Shown here piece after piece: positions 59,101 to 64,000 of a DNA stretch of 64,000 bases (its first letter is position 1; the number at the start of each line of letters is the position of its first letter). Under the pieces are notes generated by a model that saw only the letters and a program-made list of their open reading frames with translations, searched no databases and was not told the origin of the DNA. The translations under genes were made by a program, and so were the position numbers. Source of the stretch: Mactromeris polynyma (lineage: Eukaryota > Mollusca > Bivalvia > Venerida > Mactridae); contig JASFXZ010000033.1 of the NCBI GenBank assembly GCA_032209605.1, positions 3,031,001 through 3,095,000 on the forward strand. The letters are read 5' to 3'.

Positions 59101-61444
59101 CAGCCACAACTTCACTGTATTCAGAAGTTAACTTGTAATGAAGATTTATAATGTTGTTTTATCGAAAACTGTTGCATTGTTTTATGTCCTATTACCGGAG
59201 TATAAATCTCTTCTTGTAGATTCAACTTGTGGCGGACGATATGTTATCTCTGATGATTCTGTCATCATACAAAGTCCTGGCTTTCCTAATGGATTTCCCA
59301 CAGATATTTCATGTACTTACATCTTACAGGTATGATTTGGATATTGTGTTCCGTATTTGTGTTAACCATGTTACCTTAGTATCAATATCAACGATGAAAT
59401 ATACTTGCAGCTATATTCCTTTTTTTCATATAAGTCCTACTGTGAAACGTATTAGTTGTTTTCTTTGTATGTTTTCGTGTATTTAGAATTTCGTTTTTCA
59501 AAGTGACAACCGATAGGTTTAACCCCGAACTTTGTTTGATATTATGTTTGAGTTCTCTATATTTGTCTACTTATCTCCAATGTTCTGTCACAGTATTTAT
59601 TAATAATTGACTTGAAAAACTTTTCTATTTTTCAGACTAGCGATGATTCTCGAATCCAGATAAAATTTGATTCTTTCAGTCTGGATACAAATCGCAAAGA
59701 TGTGTTAGATGTTCTTCTGAATAATGACGTAACCATGTCCAAAGAAAGGTAACTCATACGATAGGTTGGTCAAAAATATTCAGAGTTAATTGTCCTTAGA
59801 GTATTATATCTCTTCGGCGTTTACATTATATTTCTATAATATTTTGCAATCATTTTAAAACGAATAAACATATTGATTATATTTCGATTGTGAAACAAGT
59901 TATATCAATCACTCTCGATGACAGCTTTCGTAGATAAGTAACCAACCCTCACTCCTATCTCAAGGAAGATTGAAGTTCACAGTTCACAGTTCAATCTATA
60001 TATGGGATTTGAACTCACTACCAGCTGATCAGTGGTCGGATGATCGACCCCACAATTTGCGCTCCTTTTTAATATTTAATAGTATCGGTTTAAGAACATG
60101 TTTTTTCAACTTACCTAATTAAATGATCACTCTCGATTTCTGCTTCCCAGGTGTTTAACCAGTATTAACGCCTTATTCAGGAATTGTTTTATACCTTTGA
60201 GGAACCTCGCTCTCGGTGGTATTCGAGACCACGACGTCTGGAGCAGGTGTCCGGCGCTATAAACTTGGATCACCATGCCACTTATCAGTGTTCAAGGGTA
60301 TCCAATAAATGTTACTTGTTCTTCCGCAAACTGCCGGCAACTACTTCGCTTGAGCCGAACTATTTGAACTCCCCTTGTACAAATACATTGTCTCTTTTTC
60401 AGGTATACAACAAACTCATTGAACGGACAAACGTTGGAATCTGAAGGCAATTTGGCTATTTTAGATTTCATATCAGACTCTCGAATATCTCTGGCTGGAT
60501 TTAAAGCCACCGTGACTGAGGTAAATTAATGTGATATTTGTAAATTATACCAGTCAGTAGTTTCAACGTTTTTGTCGTTTGGAATTACCTGCACGCAAAC
60601 GATGCAATTATGTAAAACATTATTTTGGTGACATATTAATTTAATATGACGCAATACCAATCGCAACATCTCGGCAATTTCCGTAACAGTTCGGAAAGGT
60701 ACGTGTATTAATACACCTACAATCTTGGTGGCTGATGCGGTTTTCCAACACTGTTAACCATTAGAACTCTGACCAGGGAAACACCATTCGACATTGCCTT
60801 AATGTTTTGTGTATCTCGTATTTCTAATATCGAAAATTATCTCGTTTTATATTATATATATCTTTAGAAATAAAATAGTATTTAATCCATGTCTATTCTA
60901 TGATTACTTAAATCTTAAAACTTCACCATGAACTGTAAAACGGCTTTGAGCGACTAAACGACATCAATTGTCACTGAAGCGGCCCCCACTTAAGTTAAAC
61001 ATCTCTTTAAAACAGTATCAATATTGTTGTTGTTGGAATTTAGAGCATCAACCTCTGAACAATAGCCAAAATTTACTTCTTCTAAGGTGTGTTGCTCAGC
61101 AGAGGTTGAACTGTATTCTAAATAATGAACTTCCCTGTGTGGCCTCTTAGGCAGTCTGCAAAACATGTTTGCAAAGATTAGAACATTGAGAAGGAACATC
61201 ATTTTAAAGTGTTCAGTTTGAATGAACATTAGACATATATCCATTATTTTCAATTATGATAACATTTTCATTTCAGATAAAGCCTACTGCAGCTACCACG
61301 GTGTCACCATACCCATTATTAGATGCTATATATAAAGTGTTTAGGATGAAAGGTGCAGAAAATGGGAGGCAACAAAGTAGCATAAGACTGAGAGAAATCT
61401 ACAATATCTTCAAATCCATGACATTTTCAGATTTGTTCAAGTGA
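44060..61444 (+). CDS. Secreted astacin-family zinc metalloproteinase with EGF, C-type lectin-like and CUB domains
   Basis: Fourteen coding exons: 44060-44128, 44923-45100, 46288-46426, 46807-46876, 48719-48928, 50760-50886, 56493-56624, 57287-57438, 58163-58296, 58634-58755, 59220-59329, 59636-59748, 60403-60520, 61277-61444. All junctions are GT-AG and in phase, giving 613 residues. Signal peptide about 1-20; acidic propeptide to about 70; astacin domain about 70-263 with HELGHAIGMVH (zinc ligands His158, His162, His168; catalytic Glu159), Met-turn SVMHY 215-219 and conserved Cys102, 130, 150, 263; EGF 267-299; lectin-like 312-443; CUB 448-558; 55-residue tail. Astacins cut extracellular matrix, growth factors or egg-coat proteins; the substrate here is unknown. 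Odd points: Thr169 replaces the Glu that normally follows the third zinc His, and no clear FxGD inhibitory propeptide motif is seen. Confidence 0.9.
44129..44922 (+). other. Astacin gene intron 1, carrying a MITE
   Basis: Contains the TA-flanked MITE at 44484-44661. Otherwise unremarkable. Confidence 0.7.
44484..44661. mobile_element. TA-flanked MITE, copy 2
   Basis: Left end CAGTCGGACCTCGTTCATTC; right end AACTAACCCCGACTG is decayed. The interior TCGGGACCTGAAATTTATTT is shared with copy 3 at 48961, so copies 2 and 3 form one subfamily and copies 1 and 4 another. Confidence 0.85.
44923..45100 (+). CDS. Astacin gene exon 2: propeptide and start of catalytic domain
   Basis: Acceptor AAGTTGCAG, donor TATG|GTAATA, phase 0 to 1, residues 24-82. 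A run dense in Asp/Glu (DTDDEEDADEGDEE) is followed by ELWPNGIIPY, the region matching the W-x-x-G-x-IPY start of mature astacins. The propeptide is short and lacks a recognisable aspartate-switch motif, unless the acidic run serves that role. Confidence 0.85.
45402..45486 (+). repeat. 7-bp microsatellite (ACATTAT)n
   Basis: About 12 perfect copies of ACATTAT; length instability is likely. Confidence 0.97.
45538..45725 (+). repeat. Dispersed repeat family C, copy 2, with one unamplified satellite unit
   Basis: Same order of blocks as 31374-31565, ending GAGGATGCTAAACATATATC, CATATTAGTATGGCCTAA. That end is the single-copy counterpart of the 26-bp unit amplified at 31544-32503. Confidence 0.75.
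46190..46266 (+). repeat. 38-bp tandem duplication near an acceptor
   Basis: Two copies of CCGCCGGTGCGGTG, then GGGATTGGTTTCAAGGTGTG, with a T/A difference. It ends about 20 bp before the exon 3 acceptor, within the branch-point region. Confidence 0.9.
46288..46426 (+). CDS. Astacin gene exon 3: N-terminal catalytic subdomain
   Basis: Acceptor CTGTATTTCAG, donor GGAAG|GTTAGT, phase 1 to 2, residues 83-128. DDDDRGRILSGMRRWEYKTC matches the astacin helix (x-AMxxWxxxTC) with Cys102 of the C1-C4 disulfide. Confidence 0.85.
46807..46876 (+). CDS. Astacin gene exon 4: active-site approach strand
   Basis: Residues 129-152, SCFSRTGMESYQPQLFGLGK then GCLK, corresponding to the S-x-C-x-S-x-x-G ... 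L-x-L-G-x-G-C block. Cys130 and Cys150 are the internal disulfide pair of astacins. Only 70 bp; phase 2 to 0. Confidence 0.85.
46877..48718 (+). other. Astacin gene intron 4
   Basis: Contains a tRNA-like decayed segment around 46945-47130 that shares CTTGGTAAC and GACCTCAA words with 56980, and family B copy 1 (47565-47905). The 99-codon frame at 48104-48403 starts on TTG and has no recognisable domain. Confidence 0.55.
47565..47905 (+). repeat. Dispersed repeat family B, copy 1
   Basis: TTTTTTGTTCATTTGTTTAC, GATGTTTTAGCCCATGTAAC, AACAATACTGGATAAAGCC and AAGATACATCTTTAA recur in order at 50285-50605 (same strand) and inverted at 62845-63190. Confidence 0.75.
48719..48928 (+). CDS. Astacin gene exon 5: zinc-binding and Met-turn exon
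   Basis: Residues 153-222, phase 0 to 0. HELGHAIGMVHTMERTDRD is the extended zinc signature; the canonical form has Phe at position 166 and Glu at 169, here Met and Thr. The fifth ligand Tyr219 is present in SVMHY. All residues needed for catalysis are kept, so it is probably active, but the Glu-to-Thr change removes the contact that secures the mature N-terminus in astacin. Confidence 0.95.
48961..49127. mobile_element. TA-flanked MITE, copy 3
   Basis: GTCGGACCTCGATCATGCG at the left, AATAAACGAGGTCCGACTG at the right. It begins only 33 bp after the exon 5 donor. Read-through from exon 5 stops inside its first codon(s). Confidence 0.85.
49132..49315. repeat. Degenerate transposon-like segment with CTCGAACAG words
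   Basis: Three or more repeats of TCGAACAGTTTTGGCTCGAA and related CCTCGAACAGG words follow a CAGTAAAACTTCGAAACC end. It resembles pogo/Tigger-type terminal sequences but is too decayed to bound. Confidence 0.5.
49475..49570. repeat. Fragment of a CAGTGGAAACTCC-ended element
   Basis: CAGTGGAAACTCCCTAATCC followed by internal CTTCGGAC and GTTCGGATTAGAG. Only one terminus is visible. A probable DNA-transposon fragment. Confidence 0.45.
50285..50605 (+). repeat. Dispersed repeat family B, copy 2
   Basis: GATGTTTAGGCGATGTAGC, AACATTGCTGGATGAAGTCC and CCAGATACATCTTTTAG match 47820-47895. Upstream similarity is weaker. Confidence 0.7.
50760..50886 (+). CDS. Astacin gene exon 6: C-terminal catalytic subdomain
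   Basis: Residues 223-264, acceptor TTTTCTAG, donor TCTA|GTACGT, phase 0 to 1. AWSSNKLPVMVTKD and FYDALYVNRAYGC match the astacin C-terminal block; Cys263 pairs with Cys102. Confidence 0.9.
50887..51987 (+). other. Astacin gene intron 6, upstream part
   Basis: An imperfect GAGAGCAAAGCATC / GGAGAGCAAACAATC tandem stretch at 51028-51115, a possible MITE end CTTAGGAGAGGTTGCACTGTA at about 51789, otherwise non-coding. Confidence 0.5.
51988..56478 (+). repeat. 4.5-kb minisatellite of a 26-bp unit, about 170 copies
   Basis: Unit GATTGCTATCGGGTATGAGT, then ATTGAG. Common variants: GCTGTCGGG, GCTGTTGGG, GCTATCAGG, GATTACTGTCGG, TTGAAGATT. A shortened unit lies near 54655. Segments about 54700-55540 and 55610-56450 match at an offset of 910 bp (35 units) with one difference found by eye; a 234-bp (9-unit) period occurs around 52840-53330. 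The array ends 14 bp before the exon 7 acceptor. Confidence 0.97.
56493..56624 (+). CDS. Astacin gene exon 7: EGF-like domain
   Basis: Residues 265-308, phase 1 to 1. Six cysteines (267, 275, 286, 288, 290, 299) with KHGG and CQDGYAGQFC match the EGF-like module that follows the protease in many invertebrate astacins. No calcium-binding DxxE-type signature is seen. The acceptor TATTTGTTGCAG lies immediately after the minisatellite. Confidence 0.9.
56625..57286 (+). other. Astacin gene intron 7
   Basis: Carries a minus-strand tRNA-like segment (56915-56990), otherwise nothing. Confidence 0.5.
56915..56990 (-). repeat. tRNA-derived SINE-like segment
   Basis: The reverse complement has a perfect B-box, TTGGTTCGAATCCCTT, preceded by GCGCTAGATTCTGAAGGTAG, an anticodon-arm-like hairpin. 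The A-box is poor. Probably a SINE or tRNA fossil. Confidence 0.5.
57287..57438 (+). CDS. Astacin gene exon 8: C-type lectin-like domain, part 1
   Basis: Residues 309-359, phase 1 to 0. CQKGWVFNEGKCYKL and SYSRAKLTC match the N-terminal half of a long-form CTLD. A tandem acceptor (CAG then TAG 6 nt later) could drop two codons without frame change. The donor ATG|GTACCT is the weakest of the gene. Confidence 0.85.
57794..57979. mobile_element. TA-flanked MITE, copy 4
   Basis: CAGTCGGACCTCGTTTATTC to GAATGAACGAGGTCCGAGTG. Closely related to copy 1 (34873), sharing GACAACCTTCTTTAC and ATACTTGGTATCATCC. Confidence 0.87.
58076..58153 (+). repeat. 19-bp tandem repeat next to a splice acceptor
   Basis: Four units of TATTGTTTATGTGAGTGTG. 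The last unit ends about 9 bp before the exon 9 acceptor AG, so the repeat forms the branch-point and pyrimidine region. Confidence 0.93.
58163..58296 (+). CDS. Astacin gene exon 9: C-type lectin-like domain, part 2
   Basis: Residues 360-403, phase 0 to 2. FWIGMVKD contains the WIGL-type core of CTLDs (379-382). No EPN or QPD sugar-binding triplet is present. The acceptor GTATAATATAG has a poor pyrimidine tract, but the frame and domain continuity are convincing. Confidence 0.85.
58634..58755 (+). CDS. Astacin gene exon 10: C-type lectin-like domain, part 3
   Basis: Residues 404-444, phase 2 to 1. GCARFNGEAVTIENC and NNGYICEKDF supply the last three cysteines (417, 430, 440). The WND calcium-site motif is absent, so classical calcium-dependent sugar binding is not expected. 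Confidence 0.87.
58756..59219 (+). other. Astacin gene intron 10
   Basis: No other feature seen. Confidence 0.6.
59220..59329 (+). CDS. Astacin gene exon 11: CUB domain, part 1
   Basis: Residues 445-481, phase 1 to 0. STCGGRYVI, IQSPGFPNGFP and SCTYILQ are the hallmark first half of a CUB domain, with Cys448-Cys476 as the first disulfide. Confidence 0.9.
59636..59748 (+). CDS. Astacin gene exon 12: CUB domain, part 2
   Basis: Residues 482-518, phase 0 to 2. RIQIKFDSFSLD and VLDVLLN fit the CUB beta-sandwich strands. The second disulfide pair of many CUB domains is missing. Confidence 0.88.
59990..60065 (-). repeat. tRNA-derived SINE-like segment
   Basis: The reverse complement shows GAGTTCAAATCCC (B-box) after GGTCGATCATCCGACCACTG (self-complementary arm). 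Cloverleaf incomplete. Confidence 0.45.
60190..60280 (-). repeat. tRNA-derived SINE-like segment
   Basis: The reverse complement shows TAGCGCCGGACACCTGCTCC and GTGGTCTCGAATACCACC, a B-box within a closed stem, about 125 bp from a similar segment. Confidence 0.45.
60403..60520 (+). CDS. Astacin gene exon 13: CUB domain, part 3
   Basis: Residues 519-558, phase 2 to 0. LAILDFISDSRISLAGFKA matches the L-x-L-x-F-x-SD ... GF-x-A end of CUB domains. Confidence 0.9.
60521..61276 (+). other. Astacin gene intron 13
   Basis: Contains CAGCAGAGGTTGAACTGTA at about 61097, a transposon-like terminus also seen at 51789 and 57613. Nothing else. Confidence 0.5.
61277..61444 (+). CDS. Astacin gene exon 14: C-terminal tail and stop
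   Basis: Residues 559-613, phase 0 to TGA. A Thr/Pro linker (PTAATTVSPYP) leads to two basic amphipathic stretches, LLDAIYKVFRMK and LREIYNIFKSM. No cysteine, no membrane segment and no family recognised. Confidence 0.85.
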   Translation: MKPTAATTVSPYPLLDAIYKVFRMKGAENGRQQSSIRLREIYNIFKSMTFSDLFK

Positions 61445-62210
61445 GATGGTGCATACGATAGTTTGAGGTATCTCATCATAATGTACCGTAATAGGGCATA
61501 CGTGATTAGATAGAAGAAATGTTTACTTCATGTTCTACAGTGTTAATTTGGTGCAGTATGGACAATGTTAAGTGCAACTTTAGCACTGATATTTAGATAG
61601 ATTGTATTCGATTCACCAAGTTAGCTGGCGATATATTTTCCAAACTTATCAGTTGCGTCCTCAGCTTTCATATTTACAGTACTGTATTACGGTAAAAATG
61701 TTTGAAAAGTTCATCGACATACAATGTAAACTGTGCCGGAGATAAATATTTTATGAAGCTATGAGCACACAATGATGCTGCAAATATTATTTGATTAGAT
61801 CTATCTTCATCAGGAGTGATGTTGCAAATTTACTCGACAAACAGTTCACCGGCTTTTGAGATATACAACTCAATTAGATATTATCACCAATGCACATATG
61901 ATGACGGTATAAAAATTGCATTCCATCGTCAAAAATACGAGATCATGTTTTTAAATGTAACATACAAAATAGGTAGTTGTATTTTGTCAGTGTCATTATA
62001 ATTTCTGTTGAAAAAAGACAAATGTATCTTTGCGATGCTAGAAAGCTAGGAAGCTACCATCTGCAAAAAAACAAGGTAAAACCTTATTCAATGTATTTGT
62101 TTCGAAAGAGGCTACAATATAAGTATCATAAATGTATAATACATTCTGATAAATGAGTACAGCCCGAGACAATTTCATTATGCTGAATAAACACAGCGGG
62201 TGGCTAATCA
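61445..62210 (+). other. Probable 3' UTR of the astacin gene
   Basis: Non-coding AT-rich sequence from the stop to the first AATAAA found. The length cannot be confirmed without transcripts. Confidence 0.4.
62186..62191 (+). terminator. Candidate poly(A) signal of the astacin gene
   Basis: AATAAA in CTGAATAAACACAG, about 740 nt after the stop; the first canonical hexamer I find downstream. Confidence 0.4.
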
Positions 62211-62211
62211 A

Positions 62212-62840
62212 GGCGCGAACGAATATCGACCCAGTATTGATTTTTTATCCGTAACGCATTTCTGCGATCGATGTCTAAGGGAGACATTTCAATTATTCTC
62301 GCACCTTGGAAAAACCAGGGATAATCAAGGGAGACTATCAAGTAAAATTCTTAAATATTTCTGGCAATGAGTTTTTTTAAATTTCTTTAAACTCTGTATC
62401 AGCATTGGTTATGAACAAAGATGATATATTGTCATCACTTCCGGTACAGTGGCGCCTATCACACACAGTGTGGGGGCATTTATTGAAGGTACTTCCGGTG
62501 GACGGTTCATAACAGTGTTAATAGGATTGAGTGTTATGTTTGTACATAGGAGAACATTGAAGAGGAACATCAATTTAAAATCACAGAAAGTATAATTAGT
62601 ACATAGATGATATTAGAAGTGATGTATAGTCAATATATTGATACATTACTTATTATGATAAGTGTAATTGTTCTTCGTTACACTTCGCTATTTTATCATT
62701 TCTAGTGATACAATGTATATATAGTTTGTCCTTTATCCTTGTGTTTAGTTCATTATAAAAGTAAAGTTATTCCTGTTTCGACTATGGAAGTGTTTTATTT
62801 TGTGTAACCTTTATGTTAACTTCTGTCACGTGACACTGGA
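62212..62840. other. Non-coding stretch
   Basis: No feature seen except a short AACATTGAAGAGGAACATCA word at 62553 that matches 61185, hinting at a small shared repeat. Confidence 0.4.
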
Positions 62841-62844
62841 CGAT

Positions 62845-63190
62845 TTTAAAGATGTATCTGGCTCATTTGAACATAGAATGTTTGAATTCAGGCTTCATCC
62901 AGTATTGTTGTTGCATTGGCTAAAAATGTCTAAAAAGAACCATTGCCATGTATAACTGTTTGATAATATTTTTTTAACATATACCTTGTAAAATAGCCTG
63001 ATTGTTAAAATAACTGGATTTTTTTTTTAATTTTATGATGTACAAACACATTTCTTCAACAAACGGATCAATACATTATGAGTTCATTCTTTAATAATGC
63101 ATGTTTATTGGTGTATGAACTATAGGATATATATTGTTCATGTTGGTTTCGGTAAACAAATGAACAAAAAATGAGTATAATATGACTTTA
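62845..63190 (-). repeat. Dispersed repeat family B, copy 3 (inverted)
   Basis: AAGATGTATCTGGCTCATTT, GGCTTCATCCAGTATTGTTG and GGTAAACAAATGAACAAAAA are the inverse of 47565-47905, in matching order. Confidence 0.75.
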
Positions 63191-63580
63191 ATGAGACATC
63201 AACAGTTGAAGTGAGTTCGTGTATCAATTTTAAAATAATATCGCGTCCTATCATGCGTGTAATTTTTGAATGTATCATTTATGTAGTAATTAGTAAATAT
63301 CATGCTTTATTGCTTCAAGGATACGTTTGTCGAATACGTTGCCATGACAACGTATGTTTATTATGTGTATATCCGTGCAAAGATATTACGTTATAAAAGT
63401 GATAATGCTTCTTTTCCACGAAAGAGTATAAGAATGTCGTAAGTACATTTCGTGGACCTGTTTTTATACTGCCTTTTAAAGCCATAAAGATATGACAACT
63501 ATATAAAGATATTCATACACGCGACTTTGTACTGGAAATTATTTCTCAGAGTTTCAGCTTTGTTGCCAAATGTGTTTGGG
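63191..63580. other. Non-coding stretch
   Basis: No exon or array recognised. Confidence 0.4.
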
Positions 63581-63725
63581 TACGATAAGAACGGTGACAT
63601 AGAGGTGACATGTGTAAAATTATTTTTATCTCGTTCCCACGACTTAGTATGTCGTTGGAACGAGTAAGTGAGTCGTGGCCACGATATAAAAATAATTCCA
63701 CACATGTCACCTCTATGCCATCGTA
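63581..63725. mobile_element. ~145-bp foldback/MITE element
   Basis: The arm CATAGAGGTGACATGTGT, AAAATTATTTTTAT is mirrored by ATAAAAATAATTCCACACAT, GTCACCTCTATG. The centre holds CTCGTTCCCACGACTTA and its near-inverse TAAGTGAGTCGTGGCCACGA. Outer TACGAT and ATCGTA match. No coding capacity. Confidence 0.85.
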
Positions 63726-64000
63726 GATAACCCATGTACGAGCGAATTTAGTATTTTGAATCAAAATGTGACTTTGCTGAAACATACATATAGAGTGGCA
63801 CAAATATGTTAGTATTTGAAGCTTGTGGCATCATTCAACCCAGCACAATATGTGGTGGTTTTTGTTATATCATTGAACGAATAAAAGTGAATTATTAAAT
63901 TAAAAGCTGGTTTAAACTGCATCACATGTGAATTATCAGTTGTCAATAATATCCATATAGATAGGCAGTAGTCCTAGTGGTGTTGCCTGAGTTATTCTCG
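63726..64000. other. Non-coding stretch to the window end
   Basis: Nothing recognised. Confidence 0.4.

Larger units (their letters stand above)
59749..60402 (+). other. Astacin gene intron 12 with two tRNA-like segments
   Basis: Two inverted SINE-like segments (59990-60065 and 60190-60280), otherwise non-coding. Confidence 0.5.

Overview
This is AT-rich, gene-poor, intron- and repeat-rich animal DNA with no bacterial operon structure. The GT-AG introns, the minisatellites, the (TATTG)n-tailed non-LTR retrotransposon end, and the multidomain secreted astacin all suggest a marine invertebrate. A lophotrochozoan, most likely a bivalve mollusc, fits best; that placement is inference from the style of the repeats and genes.

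The one confidently recognised gene lies on the + strand at 44060-61444. I assembled 14 coding exons whose splice phases all agree, giving a 1842-nt CDS for a 613-residue secreted astacin-family (M12A) zinc metalloproteinase. Domain order is signal peptide, acidic propeptide, astacin catalytic domain (zinc motif in exon 5), EGF-like domain (exon 7), C-type lectin-like domain (exons 8-10), CUB domain (exons 11-13) and a 55-residue tail of no known family. The EGF and lectin modules are each flanked by phase-1 introns, as expected of shuffled modules.

A second, uncharacterised three-exon gene is proposed at 10004-32965 (128 residues, hydrophobic N-terminal segment followed by an acidic region). 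A small single-exon ORF at 27613-27840 looks like a secreted peptide precursor with an RKRR processing site; it lies inside intron 2 of the proposed three-exon gene. Neither has a recognised family.

Most of the rest is repeats. Tandem arrays: 36 bp x6 (7827-8042), an (ATT)n tract (8150-8345), 19 bp x3 (9509-9573), 41 bp x18 (12520-13265), 54 bp x2 (13364-13471), 50 bp x5 (13923-14168), 55 bp x10 and about 81 bp units (15870-16975), 26 bp x37 (31544-32503), a 7-mer (45402-45486), and a 4.5-kb array of about 170 26-bp units (51988-56478) ending 14 bp upstream of the EGF exon. Dispersed repeats include at least four TA-flanked 180-bp MITEs with a CAGTCGGACCTCG terminal repeat, CRE-bearing MITEs, a 960-bp foldback element filled with ACGTAGT-like words, tRNA-derived SINE-like segments, a truncated non-LTR retrotransposon, and several unnamed families with 2-6 copies in this window. 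One 26-bp array appears to have grown from a single unit that survives unamplified in a dispersed copy within intron 2 of the protease gene.
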